A stretch of DNA of 64,000 nucleotides from Aquatica leii (lineage: Eukaryota > Arthropoda > Insecta > Coleoptera > Lampyridae): positions 179,475,027 to 179,539,026 of the forward strand of contig CM069432.1 of NCBI GenBank assembly GCA_035610365.1, read 5' to 3'. Each line of letters begins with the position of its first letter. Position 1 is the first letter of the stretch. Under the pieces are notes generated by a model. It was not told the DNA's origin. It worked only from the letters and a program-made list of their open reading frames with translations, and did not search any database. This document shows, one piece after another, positions 22,711 through 34,300 of the stretch. Both the position numbers and the translations under genes were made by a program.

Positions 22711-25700
22711 GTAAGTGAAGTAAATATAAATTACTGCATGAAAAAAACTGCAAATTAAAAAAAAACTATTATTAATATGTCGTTAAAATAGTTATATAAA
22801 TACCATGATGATGAATAAATAATTATTATAGGTAGTTTTTTCGCTTAATTGAAGCAAATGTACTAGTGTATGGTAACTAATTAATTCTATAACTAAACTA
22901 AATAAAACTATTTGTATATTTTTTAATTGTATATCGCTACAATTTAAATAATTTATCATACTTTAGTGCGTCAGAAAAGTAATACGTAAAACATTTACAA
23001 TAATTCCTAAGATTAAATATACATAGAGTTATTTAAAAGGAGTTTTGTTTATATGGAATTTTAAATTGAGTTTAATAATTTTTATTTGTATAAACAGAAG
23101 GAAAAAAAATTACGTGTATTAAGTTAGTCCCGTACTTCCGAATTATGTACCTTTATGGCTTGTGTGTCAAAAAATTTAATAGCCTAGACTTTTTAAAATT
23201 TTTAATTTTTCTTTATTGTGCTTACTTGTACTGAAAAGGTAAATAAATAACAATTGAAAAAACAAATAAAAATCAAATTTTAATAGTCTGCACTTTTTCC
23301 AAATCGAACTCAATTTTTTTAGTCGATAGATGATAACTTAAGCGGTGTTGTGTCGTTAAAAAAATTGAAATTTCTTTTTATTAAGTAGATAAAAAATGGA
23401 TCTCACACACAAAACAACAAATAACTATTTTCACAACGGTTTTGTCAATTTGTTTTAAGCTCTGTTCTGTTATGTTAATTAAGCACAACAATAAAATAAC
23501 TAAAAATGTAACAAAAATTGTAGGGATTGCTAAGCGAGTACACTTACTATTCTTTACAACAAAATGTGCACGATGATTTTTGCAGAACAACTGTACGTCA
23601 AGAAAACTTGAGTGGTTTTTATGACATCCATGAACCTGGAACCCAAATTCCATAATAAAACTAAACTCGAAAATTATTAAAGCTACAAACGATGTAGATG
23701 TTTGTAGTAATTTCTGCTTGTAGTAATAGTACAGCAAAAAAATTACATTTTTTTCAAACCATAACTGTTGACTGACATTGCTATTGACAACTAAGCAAGG
23801 TTGTGTCCGTCAAGCTTCGGTTCGGTTTCTGTATTTTAGAATGAAACAAATTCGATTCGTATATACAAAATAGTTTCGATTTTTAAAATTAAATTGTGAG
23901 GTAACTACACAAAATCGAGAATGTTTACATTTAAAAAAAGACGAAAGATATTCCAAACACATTAACAGCAATAGTTAGATATTTACACAATGGATCTGTT
24001 TCGGAATCGAAATAACGCTTTAACAGTTACTCTACATACCATTGGAAACAATTTTACTAGTTTTAAAACAACATTTGATCAATTAAAAACCTAAATAGTT
24101 TTGGTTTCAACTAGGAACAATTCCAAGACTTAAAAAATAAATTCATGCGTACGAATAATTCGCTTATTATGATTACTTTAACACATTGTTTGAAAACCGT
24201 AACGATATAATAACAGTTAAAAGAGAATAATCATTAATTTATTGCATAAAATGTATGAACTATTGTAATATTAATAAGTTTATTATTATGTCTTTAGCAA
24301 ATACAATATGCAATGTTTAGAAAAAATAGGTGCCGATGTAACCACTAAAGCAAATAAGCATTTTTAATAGCATATTTATATTTGCTACTGCTTAAATTAC
24401 AACCAGATACTATACAATTGTTACAATGCCATATTCTTAAATAGTGTTAATCAAATTTTACATACTGTCAGCTTAGCTCAAGAGTATATTGTTTTCAAAT
24501 GCCCGTGCAGATTTTTGGAAGTTGTTATGCCTAAATTCCTAAAATTTATAAGTAAAAAAACTATTATAAGAAAAGAGCAGAAAATGGGTTATATAAGAAT
24601 ATAAAATATATAGAAAACATGATTAACAAATAAATCGCTTTTTAAAGATTGTTTTTGTATATTTGTTTCTACATAGTTTTTTTTAACTTTTCGTTATTAC
24701 GACAAAGTTTGCTACAAGCATCTACATCTCTTGTTATTTTTTTAAAATAATTTTTGAATTAACGTTCTTTTAAGTCGAGTTTCATTTTATGAAAAACTCA
24801 GTACTCAAGCTACAAAAAAAATATATCGTACTGTTTTAACACATTCCGGCACAACTGTTTAATATTAACAAAATCGAAAAAATGCATTTGCTTAATTACT
24901 AAAAATTAGAAGTTTATTTATTTTGGGATAGTTTATACTGCAATCATCAAAATTAACACATTTTGTCGTATAGAATAACTTAGCACCATTGCTTAGCACA
25001 ATCTAGAACAACTGTACAAAATTTAAAGATGTGCATTTTTGTCTTACCCACACCACAGTCAGTCTTTTTCAACTCTTACAACTTAGTATAATGAAGCGAT
25101 ACCGTAGACCGAGCGCTCATGAGAGTGAGTTATGCTATGAAACTTTCGACGAGAGTTATATAAATTATTTTTTGTGTTGTTTTTTCCAAAATTAAATTTT
25201 CCTTTATTTTCACCAGACACGCACCTCGACTTCAACAAGAATTGGGTTTGAAAACAGTTTTACGTATATTCGATTTATCATTTTGCAGCTCTAGAGCTTT
25301 TTTCGTTCATTACGTAACTACACTAACGAACAAATATTGACGTTTACGATGTGGCCAGCACAAAAAAAATGATTTTTGTTCAATTAGTTCAATAAGAATC
25401 AATACATTGCACAGCACACTGATTTTCTCTAAATGTAGATGGATTTCAGCTAATTGGCAATTTGAAATGTTGTAGTAACAATGTAATTTTGCGTTCCATT
25501 ACAAAATCATATACTATAGAATCAATATCATTATGTTTAATCAACATTAACTATAATTTATTGTTAATTTCAAATATGCCTTTTTTATACAATTTATTTA
25601 ATTACCGGCAACGTGTTTCGACCTAAATCATTAGGTCTCGAAAATAATAAAACCATTAGTATAATATGCAGTACAATTAAACCTTAATCGCTATTACAAA

Positions 25701-25959
25701 TTAGGTTTTTTTACTTTACTTTTATTTTTATTCATACATTCACTTTTTTATTTATATCTATCTTGTTCAAAAAATTTTGTTTACATTAACTTTTATAATT
25801 TAATTTTATTTATTTAATGTTTTTTATTATTGATCTTGATAGTACTTTTTATTTTTTGTCCAACGCTTTCGGTATAAAAATTTTAATATTTGAAAAATAT
25901 TAAGAAAAAGAGTCTTGAATTTTAAATATTAGAAATGTAAAATTCTAAACTTTCCGGTT

Positions 25960-26470
25960 ATTTTGTTTATGATCATAAGCAACTTTCGGCTTAGATGAAG
26001 AATTGCTCAATCAAAAGTACAGCAAATACAAATTCTGTGAAGAGTACAGACTTCCATTTTTCCAGACAGTTTTAATGTTCTTACGTCTAAGTTAATCTTG
26101 CACGTTTGTTTTCTGCTGTGAATAGAACTCTCCTTAAGAGACTTCTTGACCTCAAATTCACCTCAGAACGTCTCCGACGTATAGTTGCTACTGAAACCGT
26201 AGTCTTTGTCGCATTCAAAAACCTTTGATTCAACATTCTAAAGATACTAAAGTGGGACACTTTTAGCTAACGGTCCTGGACGAGGGTAGTAATTTTCGGT
26301 CCTCCAGTTCTATGCCGTTCTGTAACAGTTGGTGTAACTAACCGAAAAATCACACTTTGCAAAACACCAAGACGTTCACTTACATCTACTTGTCTAGCCC
26401 CGTTCTGAATCATACCGATAACTCTATTGGCGTTAACTTTCTTCTCGCCATTACTATGAATTAGAAAAAC
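25960..26470 (-). pseudogene. Tc1/mariner-family transposase remnant
   Basis: The minus strand reads through a helix-turn-helix segment characteristic of Tc1-like transposases (NANRVIGMIQNGARQVDVSE, then RLGVLQSVIFRL), a basic linker with a VSVATIRRR-like block, and the start of the catalytic domain (EKWKSVLFT). Stops and shifts break it in several places. Terminal repeats were not found. It lies antisense in intron 4 of bdl. Confidence 0.7.
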
Positions 26471-27726
26471 GTAAAAATGCTTTGCGTGTTCAGTAATGTT
26501 TGCATAGAGTTTACCAATTCGGACATTTCAAAATAGAAATAACAGATTCAGCATTGAGATGACGAATACACATAACGTTTGTGAATACATAAATAAACAT
26601 TAGAAGTTATGTTATCTCTATTTTATGTCAACTTTCACAACAGATTCAGATTGGAACTAAATATTTTATTTAAATACTTGTAATATTCCTAACTTTTGAC
26701 GAGTAACAAATAAAACATTAAAAAAAATCTGTTCCTAAGGCTACTTGAATGCATATTAAAATTATATATTTATTTCTTAATTTAATTTTTTTTAATTAAT
26801 TATAGTAACATACGTTTTACGAAAAAATAGTATATTCTATTTGGCACTGAAGTATTTTTTGTGGCTCGTCCGTAATTATCGGACTCACTGCGTTTATCCG
26901 CCAAAATACAAAAATAATTACTATTATTACGTACCTAAAAACTAAAAAATAATTTAAAGAAAAGAAACTCTGCTTTTACTATGGAACAGCTTGAAAAGAA
27001 ACTTCTAAGTCAACCGCAGTAGAATTTAAATAGAAATAAGTTGTAAAAAATAAAATGTTTAATATTTGATGTCGATAATTTATAAAATTATAATTAATCT
27101 CACATAATAGCATAATTTGGAAAAAATATTACAAAACACCTTGCATTAATATTTTTTAGTAATTTCCTGAAAATATAATTAATCTTTAACACAACATAAA
27201 AAAGGTTATTGTACGACCTAATTAAGAATTTAAAAAGGTTTCTTTTTATATAAAAAATCGAGTCGACATACTTGCAGGAATTAATTAATTAATACTCTAA
27301 ATGTGAGAAAAATGTTAATTCTATTTGGAAACCTTATACGTTAAAATTTGTCTTGAAATATGTATATGTATATTTTACTGCAGTTTTGCATCAACTAACA
27401 ACTATTCTAGTAAGTTATTTACTTAAACATAAATATACTTTATAATAATTTTGCTGTGTACGTACAATCTTAAATTGAATAAATAAGTAATACTAGTTTT
27501 TGCAGTAAAAGTAATTTTGTATGTTGCACTTTTACATAAACACATTTTTAATTATTAATATTATACATATGTTAGAAATATATTTTATATTTGGCGGTGA
27601 AGTAACTAAAATAAGTTGACTAATAAGTAAGAGTTATGCACAAAAATGATACTACTGAAACTTCGAGACACTAAGTTAAACAAAAACTATAGAAATGCAA
27701 CGTTAAACAGAAAAATTGTATAGATA

Positions 27727-28262
27727 TGTCAGAGGCACCGAATTTAAGCCTGGCTACAGCTATGAATGCACGTGCACTTATTTGTTTGTGTTCCCATAAA
27801 TTATGTTTCAAATGTTTAGTCTTTGTAACTTAATAACTTAGAATCAACCAATAAGGATTTGATATTTTCTAATATTGCCTTTTATGGGCATAGGAGCGCG
27901 CGTGAAATTATGATTCATGCGGACGGAACGGCACTAGCTAGAAAATGTAACTTGTAAGAGGGCAGATTGAAATGAGATTTGGTAGTGACAACTTGTTAAG
28001 ATAAAAGAGCTGGTGTCGGATCGTTTGTTCCAGTGTTGATCATTAAACGTTTATAAATTTAATTTTTATATTAATGAAATCAGTTTTGTTTGTTTGTGTT
28101 AATGACTTTGTTTGAAATTTGTAATCGTAACTTTTGCTATAGTAAATAAATTGCGTAAACGGTCAGTGTCGTGCGTTATTCACTTGTAATAAATTATCGA
28201 TGCAGTCTAACCCAGTACAAACGCCCAACGAAGCCCCCTTTATTTTCGAGGCGTCTCTGACA
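27727..28262 (+). repeat. Left (5') LTR, 536 bp
   Basis: It begins TGTCAGAG and ends CTCTGACA, a perfect 8-bp inverted pair enclosing TG...CA. It matches the right LTR almost base for base. Differences I see are a 14-bp deletion near its start and two or three small changes around 27772-27805. An ATG at 28200-28202, the apparent gag start, lies inside it. Confidence 0.9.
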
Positions 28263-28394
28263 TCAGAAGTGGGATCAGGACTGCAAATTGATAATAATGA
28301 TCCGTTGCGAAAAAGTGCAAGTGAAAGTGAAAATTGTAGTGCAACTCTAGAAAGAGTAAAATTGCTACAACAGTTATTGTTAGTTATCTTATAA
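28200..28394 (+). pseudogene. Gag N-terminal fragment starting inside the LTR
   Basis: An ATG inside the 5' LTR opens a 64-codon frame (MQSNPVQTPNEAPFIFEASL...) that runs through the LTR boundary at 28262 into internal sequence (DNNDPLRKSASESENCSATL...). The internal part looks coding. It ends at TAA (28392-28394). Confidence 0.5.
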
Positions 28395-28849
28395 GTCACC
28401 AAGTTCGATAAATTTTACAAATGTAAAATTGCCAACGTATTTAAAAATGCAGAAAGTTGATGCACTATTTTTATTTGGATGGAATACTTACGTGACCGAA
28501 ACAAATTGTTTTAATTCAACTGTTTTCTGAAACCGTAAATGGAAATTTTAATGTTGCCATAAACACCCAATTAATTGATGAAACGCTTTCGACAATACAG
28601 AATATTGAGAATGTATTCACATTTTAAAAAGTGATTTATTATTTGGCGTAATTGTAATCCGCTACGTTAAGGGCACGTGTACCATATTACAAAGAAGACT
28701 CGGTAAGCGACCGGCGCTATTTCTTTCTGGTCATCAAACTAGATCGAAGCGTCGAGCATTGTCACCGTCTTTCAAAAATGAAGGAGCTGGACGTCTTGAA
28801 CATCAATACACCGCAGTCTATCGCCAAACAAACTCAATAGGGGGGTTCG

Positions 28850-28888
28850 TGACCCTGTGGCAACCCAGGCCATGCTTCCGAATGCTGT
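28850..28888 (+). pseudogene. Gag zinc-knuckle remnant
   Basis: Codons read stop-P-C-G-N-P-G-H-A-S-E-C, matching a CCHC knuckle in which the first Cys codon has become TGA. It marks the end of a decayed gag. Confidence 0.55.
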
Positions 28889-29574
28889 AGTTAAAATCTG
28901 GTGAGATCTTTCCTGTTTATTTAATTTGGATTGTCATTCTTATAAACAAAAATATTGCCGTTTATGAAGTGGCAAATGTTTGAACGACATAACTACCTTA
29001 GATAAAAAAAAAATGTCACTATTACATTGCCAAATGATTTTATACAGACAAACATTATAATTAGTAAAAAGTTTGATAAAACAAAATTTTAATTTGAAAA
29101 TTAATTGAACTGATTTTATTGATTAAACATTTAAATTTACCTGAATGAAGATGCAAATTTTGAATTAAAAAGAAAGGTTGTTCATACTGTTTTTGTGTTA
29201 ATCACAGGAAGTTTAATTCTAACACAATAAGTGTCTACCAGAAAAATATCCGTCACCTTTAATTAGAAATCAAATTATTGCTTACACAATGCATACTATT
29301 TTGTGTGTAAACCGGTGTAAACATTGAAATTATTTACATTAAGGATGATTTATTTCTTTTTATCTTTTGTATGACTAAATTTTTAAAACGCATTTAAATT
29401 GTCGTGAAAACTTTTGTTAAAGCAAGTTTTTGGATTACCGTAAACAAAAGTAAAATTTAAATTAAAAAGTCGATTATGTTGCTTCTGTAAGAGTTAAAAA
29501 AAAAATTGCGTTAATCTTCAAACAACGTCTGTACTGCGATGAGACAAATAATAAAGTAATTCCCTGTCTAACGT

Positions 29575-29960
29575 CCGACCCGTTTCAACTATTTTTAATT
29601 TTGACTTGCCAATAGAACTTCATACAGATGCTAGCTCAGTTGGTTATGGTGCTGTACTTTTTTTAAAAAAAAAGAGAAGCTAAAATTCATTCTGTTGCGT
29701 ATTTTAGTAAACGTACTACTGGTTTAGAATCTCGACACAATTCTTATTAGCTTGAAACTCTAGCAGTCAAAGCTGCAAGGCATTTTCGTCAAAATCTTTC
29801 AGGCCGTTATTTTACAGTCATTCAAGATTGAACTATCTTAAATCATCTCGTATAAAACAGGACTTTACACCACGAGCTCATCGTTGGTGGTCATTTTTAC
29901 AGGCCTTTAACTTCGACATTATTTATTGCGAAGGAAGCATGCTGATTTCTTTTTACGAAA
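29575..29960 (+). pseudogene. Gypsy RNase H remnant
   Basis: The frame gives ELHTDASSVGYGAVLF (catalytic Asp codon 29627-29629), then SVAYFSKRTTGLESRHNSY, LETLAVKAARHF, and LTPRAHRWWSFLQAFNFDII-like connection sequence. A TAG replaces the residue before LETLA. A poly-A tract near 29665 and a TGA near 29829 add further breaks. Confidence 0.8.
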
Positions 29961-30105
29961 TCCAGCTACATCAAGCAAAGAAGTGTCTAATTTATCATCA
30001 CCCAAATCTAAAAATGACTCAACTTATATGATTCAGGTTAACGACTTATATTTCGACTGGTTGAAAGTTTCTCAACAACGTGATGATAATAGCTTGGTTC
30101 AGTTA

Positions 30106-30945
30106 ATTGCCGCTTTGTGTTGATCCTGGTTTGTATAACCAGATGAGGCAATTGTGCCGCTTTGTGTTGATCCTGGTTTGTACAACCAGATGAGGCAGTT
30201 GTGCCGCTTTGTGTTGATCCTGGTTTGTATAACCAGATGAGGCAGTAGTGCCGCTTTGTGTTGATCCTGGTTTGTATAACCAGATGAGGCAGCCGCTTTG
30301 TGTTGATCCTGGTTTGTATAACCAGATGAGGCAGTTGTGCCGCTTTGTGTTGATCCTGGTTTGTATAACCAGATGAGGCAGCCGCTTTGTGTTGATCCTG
30401 GTTTGTATAACCAGATGAGGCAGTTGTGCCGCTTTGTGTTGATCCTGGTTTGTATAACCAGATGAGGCAGCCGCTTTGTGTTGGTCCTGGTTTGTATAAC
30501 CAGATGAGGCAGTTGTGCCGCTTTGTGTTGATCCTGGTTTGTATAACCAGATGAGGCAGCCGCTTTGTGTTGGTCCTGGTTTGTATAACCAGATGAGGCA
30601 GTCGTGCCGCTTTGTGTCGATCCTGGTTTGTATAACCAAATGAGGCAGTTGTGCCGCTTTGTGTTGATCCTGGTTTGTATAACCAGATGAGGCAGTTGTG
30701 CCGCCTTGTGTTGATCCTGGTTTGTATAACCAGATGAAGCAGTTGTGTCGCTTTTTGTTCATCCTGGTTTGCTTAACCAGATAAGGCAATTGTGTCGCTT
30801 TGTGTTGATCCTGGTTTGCATAACCAGATGAGGAAGTTGTGCTGCTTTGTGTTTATCCTGGTTTGTATTACCAGATAAGGAGTTGTGCCGCTTTTTGTGT
30901 TGATCCTGGTTTGTACAACCTGATGAGGCAATAATGCCGCCCTGT
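30106..30945. repeat. Minisatellite, about 18 units of 42/47 bp
   Basis: The unit is CCGCTTTGTGTTGATCCTGG followed by TTTGTATAACCAGATGAGGC and AG, with or without a TTGTG insert. CTGGTT and AACCAG make a hairpin in every unit. In the middle (about 30260-30620) 42-bp and 47-bp forms strictly alternate, giving an 89-bp higher-order repeat. Outer units are all 47 bp and more diverged. The first unit continues in frame from the pol remnant, suggesting that it arose by amplification of element sequence. The 228-codon minus-strand frame across it (30103-30789) is an artefact of the repeat. Confidence 0.9.
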
Positions 30946-31108
30946 TGCCAAATTGGATTTTTTTGTTTGATGTAACTTAAAATTGTTACTTGATCTACTT
31001 CTTGATGTTTTCTATTTCGTCAGAATGGACGAGCGGTATCAATTGAAATGGCATTGTTATTTACGTTGGAGCACCTGTCTTTTTACAATGGCCGGAGGAC
31101 GTGCAAAA

Positions 31109-31657
31109 TGTCAGAATGGCCGTGCCAGAGGCACCGAATTTAAGCCTGGCTACAGGTATGAATGCACGTGCACTTATTTGTTTGTGTTCTATAAATTATG
31201 TTTCAAATGTTTAGTCTTTGTAACTTAATAACTTAGAATCAACCAATAAGGATTTGATATTTTCTAATATTGCCTTTTATGGGCATAGGAGCGCGCGTGA
31301 AATTATGATTCATGCGGACGGAACGGCACTAGCTAGAAAATGTAACTTGTAAGAGGGCAGATTGAAATGAGATTTGGTAGTGACAACTTGTTAAGATAAA
31401 AGAGCTGGTGTCGGATCGTTTGTTCCAGTGTTGATCATTAAACGTTTATAAATTTAATTTTTATATTAATGAAATCAGTTTTGTTTGTTTGTGTTAATGA
31501 CTTTGTTTGAAATTTGTAATCGTAACTTTTGCTATAGTAAATAAATTGCGTAAACGGTCAGTGTCGTGCGTTATTCACTTGTAATAAATTATCGATGCAG
31601 TCTAACCCAGTACAAACGCCCAACGAAGCCCCCTTTATTTTCGAGGCGTCTCTGACA
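31109..31657 (+). repeat. Right (3') LTR, 549 bp
   Basis: Full-length partner of 27727-28262, starting TGTCAGAA and ending CTCTGACA, followed by GATA. It retains the 14 bp missing from the left copy. Confidence 0.9.
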
Positions 31658-33192
31658 GATAGTATATGATATCAATAGAAAAGTTTGACAGTAAATTACA
31701 AATAATAAGAGACAAATACAAGATGTATAAGTTAATGAACAGAAAAGTATTTTATTAACAACGACTATGCATACAATAAAAAAACTGTAGAAAAAAATTA
31801 TAGAAATAACGACAGCAGCAACAAAAAGTACAAAACCATAGACCCCAAAGTTTCAAATGCATCTGAGAACATAGAATATAATAGTATTAAAAATTTAAAA
31901 AAAAACTATTGGATTGAATAACCATAAAATAGGATTCGCAAATGTTTAAACCCTAAGAATCATATTAGCAATATTTCAAACAAAGAATATAATGAAATGC
32001 ACAAATTAAAGAGAAATCACACAACAAAGATATATGGTACAAAATTGTCATCGAACCACAATTAAATCAAATTCAGAGCAAGTTTAGAAATCATTTTAAC
32101 ACACAAGAATATATTTTTTTAATCCATCTAGAACCAATGAAAGAATTGCATATTTAACGCTATTTTGATTTTAGGTGTAGGTGCTACCAAAAATAATCCT
32201 ATTAATCAATTTCTATTATAAATAAAGTTAATTTAAACTGTTAGGTTATTTATTCATTTAAGAGCATATTTTTGATATGTTTATTTTTTATTTTGGATAG
32301 CTACATTAAAACAATACTTAATATTTTTTACTTTCTTCAAATAAAATTAATTAGTCAACTGTAGATTTAATTTTAAAAAAGTCTAATGCCTACTCGTACC
32401 TACAAATTTTATAGAACAAAAAATGGCATTGAAAATTTTCAATAATTACTACACTTATTATTCATACAAGATAAATGAATCCTGTGTTTTTATTAAACAC
32501 ATCATTAATAATAGGTTAGCTACAAGGTAATAAACAAAAACAACAAAATCGTTTTTATTACGAGATTGTAACATTTTTTAATATTATACAATTGTTATAT
32601 CACAAATACGTACATACCAAAAGTAATCGTTAAAACGGTAATCACATATTTAGAAAGAAGCTACAGTAGCAATTTTTGATCATAATAAGATATAACGTCA
32701 ATCTCAAGATAATTTATTGTTTGTAGGTTACGACTGATTCCAACTAATTTACACTGTTTATTTTTTTTTAATGGAGCACATATTTTTAAGCAGTATGTAG
32801 TAGAAACAAAAGAATTTTTTGCAGCCAAACATGCTAGAAAAAAGTAATTAACGATGAAACAATTAAATGAACACCTTGGCATATATGTATTTATACAAAC
32901 CTACAAATTTGAATAAGTAGTTCTTCTAAAGCTAAACATTTGAGAAATTGTATAAAATTTGACAGAGATTCCAAACTATTCATGTAAAAAAAATTGATCA
33001 AAAGAAGATGAATTTTCGTCGTTTAATTATTCATCATCAACAAATTAAGTCCTTTTAACTTGTGGGTAATAATCATTTGACATTATTGTTGATATATCTT
33101 AAACTAAATCGGTTGCTTAAAGAAAATAGTCTTAAACAAGATAAAACTAAACTAAAAAAGTTTTAAAAAAACTAAAATTACTTGTTTTTTAG

Positions 33193-34181
33193 AAAGACGG
33201 TTCTTCGTTACCTGAAGGGAGATATGCGATAAAAGAAGGAAATCTAACAATAACAAACATTCACGAAGAAGATCGAGGATTATATCAGTGTGCTGCAACA
33301 AACGAAGCGGCTACTATCACAGCAGAAACAGAATTACTAGTAGAGAGCATGCCACCAAGGTCTCCGTATAATATAACGACAAAATCAACATCGCACTCTA
33401 TGCATTTACAATGGATTGCTGGTCGAAAAAGGCCAAATATCAAATATAGTATTTGGTATAGAGACATTAACGCTCAAGAATGGAGAAATCTAGAAATCAA
33501 AAATACCTATACTCTTGAAGCTACAGTTCATAACTTACAACCTGGTAACATACACGCGTACATATGTTATCAAAATAAATATATGCATTTATAGGTCGTG
33601 AATATGAGTTTATGGTATTAAGTGAAGATCCTCATGGAGAAGCGTTGTTTAGTAAACCTGTTAGAGCTGCAACTACGTATTTTGATAATGACCAGCCGGA
33701 AGTGCTGCAAGCGTATTCTCCTATTGGTCCGCCAATAAATATAAATATAAAGGCGACTGATGATGGATATTTAGTAACATGGGAGCCTCCCGAATTTGGA
33801 GCTCAATATTTGTCACAGTATGCGTTAAAGTGGTATTCTACTTCTACCGAAGCATTAGAAGGCTTTGTAGAAACCAGAGACACTTCATATTTAGGTACAA
33901 TTACACCAATTATAACTGAATCTTTAATTATTATTTTAGTAACCAATTTGGAAGAAGGAGAAAGTTACGATTTTCAAGTTGGATCAGTAGCTGTAGACGA
34001 TTTTCAAGCTGTAAGCATGAAAGTTACGTATCCTGTTCCAGCTTATAAAAAAATTAAAATATTATCTATGAGTCTTATAGCAGTAGTAGTATCTATAATT
34101 GTAGCAATTGCTTTAATTTATTATGTAAAATCAAAATGGTGCAAAAGTTATTCTAAGCAAGCAAGCGGAATTAGAAAATAA
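33193..34181 (+). CDS. bdl: borderless (bdl), exons 5-7: Ig4, two FN3, membrane span
   Basis: Exons: 33193-33544, 33595-33894, 33940-34181. Introns are 50 and 45 bp, both phase 1. Exon 5 completes Ig4 (GLYQCAATNEAATITAETEL) and starts FN3-1 (PPRSPYNITTKSTS ... WIAGRKRPNIKYSIWYR). Exon 6 completes FN3-1 (REYEFMVLSEDPHGEALFSK) and carries most of FN3-2 (DDGYLVTWEPPE ... LKWYS). Exon 7 finishes FN3-2 (LEEGESYDFQVGSVA) and encodes one membrane helix (ILSMSLIAVVVSIIVAIALI) and a short basic tail of about 20 residues ending SGIRK. The 45-bp intron 33895-33939 is a multiple of three without stops, so retention would add 15 residues to FN3-2. Such a short tail is a Borderless trait, unlike the long Turtle tail. 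Confidence 0.9.
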
Positions 34182-34300
34182 ATTTGATGTATCTCTTAAA
34201 GTATATATTTTTAAGTTGTATATTTTGTTGCTGTTTCAATATTTTATGTTTCTTATTTTTGAAATAAAATAGATTTATAATAAATTAAAATACACGTCGT
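34182..34300 (+). promoter_or_regulatory. bdl: bdl 3' UTR and poly(A) signal
   Basis: AATAAA at 34263-34268, about 80 bp after the bdl stop, with a second TAATAAAT at about 34278. Confidence 0.6.

Larger units (their letters stand above)
27727..31657 (+). mobile_element. Ty3/gypsy-type LTR element, deleted, with 4-bp target duplication
   Basis: Flanked by LTRs (27727-28262 and 31109-31657) and by the direct repeat GATA (27723-27726 and 31658-31661). Between the LTRs, on the + strand, lie a gag start, a zinc-knuckle remnant (28850-28888), an RNase H remnant (29575-29960), and a minisatellite just before the right LTR. Most of pol (protease, RT, most of integrase) is missing. The element sits in intron 4 of bdl in the sense orientation. 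The LTRs are nearly identical, so the copy inserted recently, although its interior is non-functional. Confidence 0.9.
22711..33192 (+). other. bdl: Intron 4 of bdl, 10.5 kb, filled with transposons
   Basis: Donor GTAAGT at 22711, acceptor cttgttttttag ending at 33192, phase 0, splitting Ig4. It holds a Tc1-like remnant (25.96-26.47 kb) and an LTR element (27727-31657). The remaining stretches (22711-25950, 26480-27720, 31662-33180) are AT-rich with no gene that I can support. The minus-strand frame at 23381-23737 starts at TTG and looks like chance. Confidence 0.85.

Noticed and set aside
25590-25650. Short palindrome TTTCGACCTAAA...TTAGGTCTCGAAA resembling a Penelope end or ribozyme
   Set aside because: There is no adjoining Penelope coding sequence and the hammerhead core is incomplete.
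30103-30789. 228-codon minus-strand frame with a repeated QTRINTKR-like motif
   Set aside because: It lies entirely in the minisatellite. The unit has no stop in these frames, so a long open frame is expected by repetition alone.
30106-30945. CRISPR-like array
   Set aside because: Units are contiguous tandem repeats without unique spacers, in a eukaryotic retroelement.
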